Source: Bordetella parapertussis
Lineage (GTDB): Bacteria > Pseudomonadota > Gammaproteobacteria > Burkholderiales > Burkholderiaceae_C
DNA length: 10,198 bases
Direction of reading: 5' to 3'
NCBI GenBank assembly: GCA_943328885.2
Contig: CALQBT020000055.1
Span: 1 to 10,198, forward strand
Positions 5,905 to 10,198 of this stretch are shown piece by piece. Each line of letters opens with the position of its first letter. Within the stretch, counting starts at the first letter, position 1. A model generated the notes under the pieces. That model saw only the letters and a program-made list of their open reading frames with translations. It was not told the origin of the DNA and searched no databases. A program made the position numbers and the translations under genes.

Positions 5905-7107
5905 ATGAGCATGACGGAGACAGAACCCAATATGGCCACAGGACCCCTGGACGGCATGCGTGTGGTCGACTTCACCACGACCATCGCAGGCCCGTATTGC
6001 ACCCGAATGATGGCCGACCTCGGTGCCGAGGTGATCAAGATCGAAACTGTCGATGGCGACATGATGCGCAGCCGCCAACCGCTGCGCAACGGCGCGTCCA
6101 CCGCCTTCGGCCAGCTCAACGCCGGCAAACAAAGCATCGTGCTCGACCTGAAGCAGCCCGAGGCGCAGGAGGTCGTGCGCCGGCTGCTGAGCAACTGCGA
6201 CTTCCTGGTGGAAAACTTCCGGCCCGGCGTGATGACGCGCTTCAAGCTGGACTACGAGACCCTCGCTGAGCAGCGTCCGGCGCTGATCTATTGCTCGATC
6301 TCCGGTTATGGGCAAACCGGTCCGTCATCGAGCCTGGCCGCTTATGCACCTGCGGTTCACGCCGCCTCCGGCTTTGACCTGGCCCATATGGCCTACCAGC
6401 CAGGTCGCGACCGGCCGGACAACTGTGGCATCTACATCGCCGACATCGTCAGCGGAACCTATGCATTCGGGGCCTGCATGGCAGCGCTGGCGCACCGGCA
6501 TCTGACCGGGCTGGGTCAGCATGTGGACGTATCGATGCTCGAGACAATGCTGTCCCTGATGGTGAGCGAGGTGCAAACAGCACAGTTCCCGGTCGCGCCC
6601 CCGGGGCGGCCGATGTACGGGCCAGTGCGGACCCACGACGGGTTCATCATGCCCGCGATCGCGAGCGAGAAGTCTTTTCAAGCCATCTGTCAGGCCGCCG
6701 GGCATCCGGAGTGGATCGAGGATCCACGGTTCGCCCGCTTTGCCGACCGGCGGGACAACTGGGGGCATTTCATCGATCTGCTGGAAGTATGGTCCACCAC
6801 GCTGAGCACTGCTGACTGTCAGGCCGCGTTTGATGCGACCGGCGTCCCGGCGTCCGCGTACCGAACCGTCAAAGAGGTGTTGGCCGACCCGCAACTGGCT
6901 CATCGAGGGGCGCTGGCGGAGGTCCATGACAAAGGCGGATCGTTCAAAGTGATGAATCCGCCTTTCCGCCTGTCCGCCGCGCCAGTTCAGGTCGGGGGAT
7001 TCTCCGCCGGACTCGGCGAACACACGCGTGAAATCCTCGAACGCGCAGGTTACGCGGCAGAAGAGATCGAAAAACTGGCGGCTGAGGGCGTTGTGGGAAC
7101 GCAGTGA
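5905..7107 (+). CDS. CaiB/BaiF family (class III) CoA-transferase
   Basis: A 400-residue CoA-transferase that moves CoA between carboxylic acids through an aspartyl-CoA thioester. The N-terminus GPLDGMRVVDFTTTIAGPY (about 13-31) and MMADLGAEVIKIE (about 35-47) are family hallmarks, as are FGQLNAGKQSIVLDL (about 68-82), ENFRPGVM (about 103-110) and SISGYGQTGP (about 131-140). The catalytic Asp is D180 in IYIADIVSGTYAFGACMAAL. The length is normal for the family. The start is uncertain: the ATG at 5905 has no good ribosome binding site, and the ATG at 5911 or 5932 (MATGPLDGM) would fit the family N-terminus equally well, with GGAG about 12 bases before 5932. It is first in a same-strand run with a Bug receptor and a hydrolase, which suggests CoA activation of an imported or hydrolysed acid. 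The substrate pair cannot be told. Confidence 0.93.
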   Translation: MSMTETEPNMATGPLDGMRVVDFTTTIAGPYCTRMMADLGAEVIKIETVDGDMMRSRQPLRNGASTAFGQLNAGKQSIVLDLKQPEAQEVVRRLLSNCDFLVENFRPGVMTRFKLDYETLAEQRPALIYCSISGYGQTGPSSSLAAYAPAVHAASGFDLAHMAYQPGRDRPDNCGIYIADIVSGTYAFGACMAALAHRHLTGLGQHVDVSMLETMLSLMVSEVQTAQFPVAPPGRPMYGPVRTHDGFIMPAIASEKSFQAICQAAGHPEWIEDPRFARFADRRDNWGHFIDLLEVWSTTLSTADCQAAFDATGVPASAYRTVKEVLADPQLAHRGALAEVHDKGGSFKVMNPPFRLSAAPVQVGGFSAGLGEHTREILERAGYAAEEIEKLAAEGVVGTQ

Positions 7108-7289
7108 TCGCCAGGCAGGTGTTTGTCAGAGGCAGGCAAACGTGCCGCGCTTCTATTCCAAAGGCCGGGCTGAAGGCCGCGAGCGGCTCCCATGCGCAGA
7201 CCCTTTAAAGTGATCGAAGACGGCATCACCCAGATCAACCACCGACAGCAGAACCTGCCCGACTCCCCGGGCACAGGAAAAACCAACCC

Positions 7290-8282
7290 ATGGACCGCAG
7301 ACAATTCCAAGCCCAGACCCTTGCCCTGCTGGCCGGCGCCGCCGCGCCCGCCGCCTGGGCCCAGCAGCGCCCGATCGGCCCTGGGGGCTTCCCCGACAAG
7401 CTGATCAAGCTGATCGTGCCCTACCCGGCGGGCGGCATCGTCGATGTCGTGATTCGCGCCCTGGTCGATCCACTCTCGGCGGAGCTGGCGCAGCGCATGC
7501 TGGTGGAAAACCGCGCGGGTGCCGACGGCCGCATCGGCATCAATGCCGCGGCGCAGGCGCCGGCCGACGGCTACACCTTGGTGGCTGCCACACCCATCGT
7601 GGCCGTGGGCGAACACCTGTTTGCCGACATGGCGGGCCGCGCCAAGAGCTTGGTCGGCGTTTGCGGCATCGCTGCGCCACCCTCGGTATGGGTGGCATGG
7701 AGCGGCCTGCCCGCGCGCAGCGTCAAGGAGTTGGTGGCCCTGGCTGCGGCCAAGCCCGATGCACTGAACGTGTCGAACCCGGGCTCAGGCAGTTCCAACC
7801 ACTTGGCGCAGGAACTGCTGTTCGAGCGCACGGGCATGAGGGTGACCAACATCATCTACAAGGGCCAGCCACCCTCATTGCTGGACATGGCTGAGGGCCG
7901 GGTGCACTTCGGCCTGATCGCGCAAACCCTGGCCCTGCCGCTGATCCAGACCGGCAAGCTGCGCGCGCTGGCAGTCAACACCGCCAGGCGCACCCGCTCC
8001 CTGCCCGACGTGCCCACCATCGGTGAGGCCGGCTTCCCTGAGGCGCTGGTGCAGAGCTGGTACGGCGTGGCCGCCCCGCGCGCCACGCCAGCGCCCATCG
8101 TTCACTACCTGAGCGAACAGTTCCTGCAGACCCTGGCACAGCCTGCGGTACGCGCCAAACTCGACGCCATGGATACCGAGATCCTGGCGCAAAACTCCGC
8201 CGCCTTCGATGCACTGATCGAGGCCGAGGTCAAGCGCTGGGGCCCGCTGATCAAGGCCCGCGGTATCAAGGCCTCGACCTGA
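7290..8282 (+). CDS. Bug/TctC family tripartite tricarboxylate transporter substrate-binding protein
   Basis: A 330-residue periplasmic solute receptor of the Bug family, which usually binds carboxylates or small aromatic acids. The N-terminus MDRRQF followed by LALLAGAAAPAAWA is an export signal with probable cleavage after AWA at about residue 24; the paired Arg with Phe gives it some Tat character. Family motifs are KLIKLIVPYPAGGIVDVVIR (about 37-56, usual form V-P-F-P-A-G-G-x-x-D), LVENRAGADGRIGINAAAQA (about 71-90), PADGYTL (91-97), the phosphate- or carboxylate-loop region NPGSGSSNHLAQELL, and LPDVPTIGEAGFP near residue 250. No TctA or TctB membrane subunits are nearby, which is common for Bug genes in Burkholderiales. 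It lies 182 bases after the CoA-transferase gene, in a stretch with no other gene, and 27 bases before the hydrolase gene. Ribosome binding is weak (AGGA about 12 bases upstream). Confidence 0.93.
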   Translation: MDRRQFQAQTLALLAGAAAPAAWAQQRPIGPGGFPDKLIKLIVPYPAGGIVDVVIRALVDPLSAELAQRMLVENRAGADGRIGINAAAQAPADGYTLVAATPIVAVGEHLFADMAGRAKSLVGVCGIAAPPSVWVAWSGLPARSVKELVALAAAKPDALNVSNPGSGSSNHLAQELLFERTGMRVTNIIYKGQPPSLLDMAEGRVHFGLIAQTLALPLIQTGKLRALAVNTARRTRSLPDVPTIGEAGFPEALVQSWYGVAAPRATPAPIVHYLSEQFLQTLAQPAVRAKLDAMDTEILAQNSAAFDALIEAEVKRWGPLIKARGIKAST

Positions 8283-8309
8283 GACGGATGGCATGGTGCG
8301 AAGGATTTC

Positions 8310-9170
8310 ATGCCCATTGACCGAGAGCCCACCGAGATGACGATCGCCCAACTGTCCGAAGTCAGTCTGGAGTATTTCGAGCACGGCATGGGGCCCCGGG
8401 TGGTGGTCTTCGTGCACGGCTATCAGGCGTCAGCGCGGATCTGGCATGGTGTGCAGCAGGCACTGCCCGCGCAACACTACCGGTCGATCGCGGTCAACAA
8501 CCGCGGCGCCGGTGCCTCCCAGGCGCCAGCGCTGGAGAGTGATTTCACCATCCAGAAGTTCGCCGCCGATCTCTTCGAGCTCGTCGAACGGCTCAATCTC
8601 GACCGTTTCACATTGGTCGGCCATTCGATGGGCGGCGCCACCGTGGCCCAGTTCGCGGTCAATCACCCAACCATCGTGAACGCGCTGGTGCTGCTCGATC
8701 CGGCCAGTCCGAACGGCACGTCGATGGACCCGCCACAGCTTGAGGCCTTCCTGGATCGCCGCATGGTCTTGCGCCGCGAGCAGCAGGCCAGGGGCGGCGG
8801 CGGCGACGGCATCGATGCGCACGGCAAAGGCTTCGACCCGGTGCAGTTGCAAGCGCTGTTGCAAGACATCGCCGCAGCCCCCGAGCGCCGGCTGCGCGGT
8901 TCGATGCGGTCGATGGTGCAGCTGCGCTTGGCCGATCGCGTGAAGGCACTGCCGATGCCGGTGCTGCTGGCCGCGGGCGATCGCGACGCGCTCATCCCAC
9001 TCGACAACATGCTGGCCACCTGGGCGATGTACCCCAAAGGAGCTGGCTTGCACATCTGGCATGGCGAGGGCCATTCGCCCAATCTCGATTGCCCCGAGCA
9101 GGTCGCGGCACTGCTGCAGCGCTTCATAGAAACGCCCAGCGCCGCTGCTGGCGCTGGGGCGCGGGCCTGA
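8310..9170 (+). CDS. Alpha/beta-fold hydrolase
   Basis: A 286-residue soluble hydrolase with a complete catalytic triad: Ser106 in the nucleophile elbow GHSMGG, Asp226 in AAGDRDALIP and His255 in GEGHSPNLD. The oxyanion-hole strand VVVFVHGY (about 31-38) and NNRGAGAS (about 63-70) fit the esterase/C-C hydrolase branch of the fold. The cap region about 140-215 holds a glycine run (RGGGGDG) that is probably a loop. There is no signal peptide. The ATG at 8310 has GAAGGA 4 bases upstream; a second in-frame ATG at 8337 would also leave the domain intact. It is 27 bases after the Bug gene and so probably co-transcribed with it. It may release an acid that the CoA-transferase then activates; this is inferred from context. 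The C-terminus after about 275 is an Ala/Gly-rich tail coded by a strong hairpin sequence. Confidence 0.92.
   Translation: MPIDREPTEMTIAQLSEVSLEYFEHGMGPRVVVFVHGYQASARIWHGVQQALPAQHYRSIAVNNRGAGASQAPALESDFTIQKFAADLFELVERLNLDRFTLVGHSMGGATVAQFAVNHPTIVNALVLLDPASPNGTSMDPPQLEAFLDRRMVLRREQQARGGGGDGIDAHGKGFDPVQLQALLQDIAAAPERRLRGSMRSMVQLRLADRVKALPMPVLLAAGDRDALIPLDNMLATWAMYPKGAGLHIWHGEGHSPNLDCPEQVAALLQRFIETPSAAAGAGARA
9135..9158. other. Strong hairpin in the last codons of the hydrolase gene
   Basis: CCCAGCGCC (9135-9143) and GGCGCTGGG (9150-9158) form a perfect 9-bp stem with a 6-base loop, coding the Ala/Gly-rich end of the hydrolase. Together with the next hairpin, 25 bases on, it gives two GC-rich stem-loops at the transcript end. 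No T tract follows. Confidence 0.5.
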
Positions 9171-9183
9171 ACGCGGCGTGCCT

Positions 9184-9213
9184 GGGCCGAGCAAGCCGTC
9201 AATCGCTCGGCCC
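9184..9213. terminator. GC-rich hairpin between convergent genes, possible bidirectional terminator
   Basis: GGGCCGAGC (9184-9192) and GCTCGGCCC (9205-9213) make a perfect 9-bp stem with a 12-base loop in the 80-base gap between the hydrolase and SDR stop codons. The position suits a shared terminator or 3'-end stabiliser, but neither strand has a T tract, so intrinsic termination is uncertain. Confidence 0.5.
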
Positions 9214-9250
9214 TAACGCTGCCTAGACCAGGCGCTGGAGCGTCATCCGT

Positions 9251-10033
9251 TCATCGGGGCGCCATGCGAATGGCACCGTCCAAGCGGATGCACTGGCCGT
9301 TGAAGTACGAGTTTCGCACCAGTTCCAGGGCGAGGCTGGCAAACTCCTCAGGCTTGCCCAGGCGCTTCGGAAACGGCACCGACGCGCTCAGGCTGTCGAG
9401 AACTTTCTGCGCAGCCCCCAGCATCAGCGGCGTTGCGAAAATGCCCGGCATGATGCAGTTCACCCTGATGCCGAGGTCCGACAGATCGCGCGCCATCGGC
9501 AGCACCAGGCCATTCACACCCGCTTTGGCCGAACCGTAGATCAACTGACCGATCTGTCCGTCCTGCGCAGCCACCGAGGCCGTGAAGGTGATGCTGCCGC
9601 GCTCACCATCCTCGAGCGGATCGAGAGTGGCCATGCCTTCTGCCGCCAGCGACGACACGCGATAACTCGCCACGAGAATCCCCTGCACGCCGTACTCGTA
9701 GTCGGCGGTTGGCAGGCGCTTGAGTTTGCCCGCAGCCTTGTCCCAGGCCAAGGTCTTGCCGCGCCGCGAGGTCATGGCGCAGTGAACCAGAATCCGCTCC
9801 TGGCCGTGCGCAGCCCGAGCGCTGGCAAAGCCAGCGACCACGCTGTCCTCGTTGGTGATGTCGACTTTGCAGAAAACGCCACCGATGGACTGTGCGACTT
9901 CCACACCCTTGACCTCGTTCACATCAAAAATCGCCACCTTCACCCCGGCTGCGGCCAAAGCCTGCGCCGTGGCTCTACCCAGGCCGGAAGCGCCGCCGGT
10001 GACAACTGCGCTGGTGTTTGAATCAATTTTCAT
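9251..10033 (-). CDS. Short-chain dehydrogenase/reductase (SDR), HSD10-like
   Basis: A 260-residue classical SDR, probably an NAD-dependent alcohol or 3-hydroxyacyl-CoA dehydrogenase. The nucleotide motif is TGGASGLG (about 12-19), and Asp37 in AIFDVNE at the end of the second strand suggests NAD rather than NADP. The catalytic residues are Ser153, Tyr166 and Lys170 (YGSAK), with the usual 13-residue Ser-Tyr spacing. RVNCIMPGIFATPL (about 190-203) is the conserved P-G loop, and FNGQCIRLDGAIRM near the end is typical. Two normally conserved Asn are missing: the N-A-G motif reads VHCAM (83-87) and the helix alpha-4 Asn region reads GVQGIL (115-120). The overall pattern resembles type 10 17-beta-hydroxysteroid/3-hydroxyacyl-CoA dehydrogenases. 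The chosen ATG has AGGAG 9 bases upstream; a longer frame to 10183 adds 50 residues with no family likeness. It converges on the hydrolase gene. Confidence 0.92.
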   Translation of the reverse strand: MKIDSNTSAVVTGGASGLGRATAQALAAAGVKVAIFDVNEVKGVEVAQSIGGVFCKVDITNEDSVVAGFASARAAHGQERILVHCAMTSRRGKTLAWDKAAGKLKRLPTADYEYGVQGILVASYRVSSLAAEGMATLDPLEDGERGSITFTASVAAQDGQIGQLIYGSAKAGVNGLVLPMARDLSDLGIRVNCIMPGIFATPLMLGAAQKVLDSLSASVPFPKRLGKPEEFASLALELVRNSYFNGQCIRLDGAIRMAPR

Positions 10034-10068
10034 ACCTTGGCTCTCCTGTCTTTTCATCAATTGCGATC

Positions 10069-10082
10069 GCGAATCGATTCGC
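10069..10082. promoter_or_regulatory. Perfect 14-bp palindrome upstream of the SDR gene, possible operator
   Basis: GCGAATCGATTCGC is a perfect palindrome 36-49 bases upstream of the SDR start codon and overlaps a second palindrome, GCGATCGC (10063-10070). The size and place fit a binding site for a dimeric repressor such as a TetR- or GntR-type protein, but no regulator gene is visible and no convincing promoter boxes could be paired with it. Confidence 0.35.
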
Positions 10083-10150
10083 TGCCCCGAGTCGGGTCTC
10101 GGAACCGACCTCGAGCACTGTAAGCGACTGGCCAGGTCACCCTCACCCGG

Positions 10151-10164
10151 GCCAGGAACCTGGC
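10151..10164. repeat. Short inverted repeat near the right edge
   Basis: GCCAGG and CCTGGC flank a 2-base centre (AA). Nearby are CTGGCCAG (10128-10135), a palindrome that shares the GCCAGG half-site, and GATCG/CGATC (10170-10181). Their function is unknown; they lie 95-150 bases upstream of the SDR gene. No gene was seen in 10034-10198. Confidence 0.35.
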
Positions 10165-10198
10165 GCAAGGATCGCACGATCAAAACAGGCCATCTTCG

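Noticed and set aside
8430..9194. Minus-strand open frame of 254 codons over the alpha/beta hydrolase
   Set aside because: Shadow frame; the plus strand encodes the catalytic triad and has a good ribosome binding site.
9243..9253. TCATCCGTTCA shared with 4587-4597, both ending in the stop codon of a minus-strand gene
   Set aside because: An 11-base match is expected by chance several times in 10 kb, and no further part of the repeat is present near 9243.

Overview
The window looks like chromosomal DNA of a G+C-rich betaproteobacterium, most likely order Burkholderiales (Comamonadaceae or a relative). This rests on the Ffh and FtsY protein sequences, codon third positions dominated by G and C, a Bug/TctC-type periplasmic binding protein (a family greatly expanded in this order), and a CaiB/BaiF CoA-transferase in a small catabolic cluster. 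No integrase, transposase, phage gene or CRISPR array was seen.

Left end (1-1900) is core protein-targeting DNA. It holds the 3' end of ffh (SRP54, M domain) on the plus strand. Fifteen bases away and convergent with it is a complete ftsY (SRP receptor) on the minus strand. Divergent from ftsY is a tRNA gene with a CAT anticodon, which has its own TATAAT box and a GC hairpin/T-rich terminator.

From 1960 to 5356 the genes are accessory. They are a minus-strand FMN-binding PPOX-fold protein; a tight plus-strand pair of a ModA-like binding protein with no signal peptide and an Asp/Glu-racemase-fold protein; and a minus-strand metallo-beta-lactamase-fold enzyme with the full metal-ligand set of AHL lactonases. 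Two inverted copies of a roughly 97-99 bp element, about 77% identical over the outer 44 bases and 16/17 at the inner end, bracket the lactonase gene. This element is the least expected structure in the window.

From 5905 to 9170 a plus-strand run encodes a class III CoA-transferase, a Bug-family solute receptor and an alpha/beta hydrolase. A minus-strand SDR dehydrogenase (9251-10033) converges on it. Together they resemble a pathway that takes up an organic acid or ester, hydrolyses it, activates it with CoA and oxidises it. The substrate cannot be read from the sequence. Perfect palindromes upstream of the SDR gene and an inverted repeat around a TTGACA upstream of the CoA-transferase gene are possible operators; no regulator gene lies in the window.

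I see no clearly new multi-gene system. The strongest leads are the inverted repeat pair around the lactonase gene and the two-gene unit of a cytoplasmic ModA-like protein with a single-cysteine racemase-like protein.
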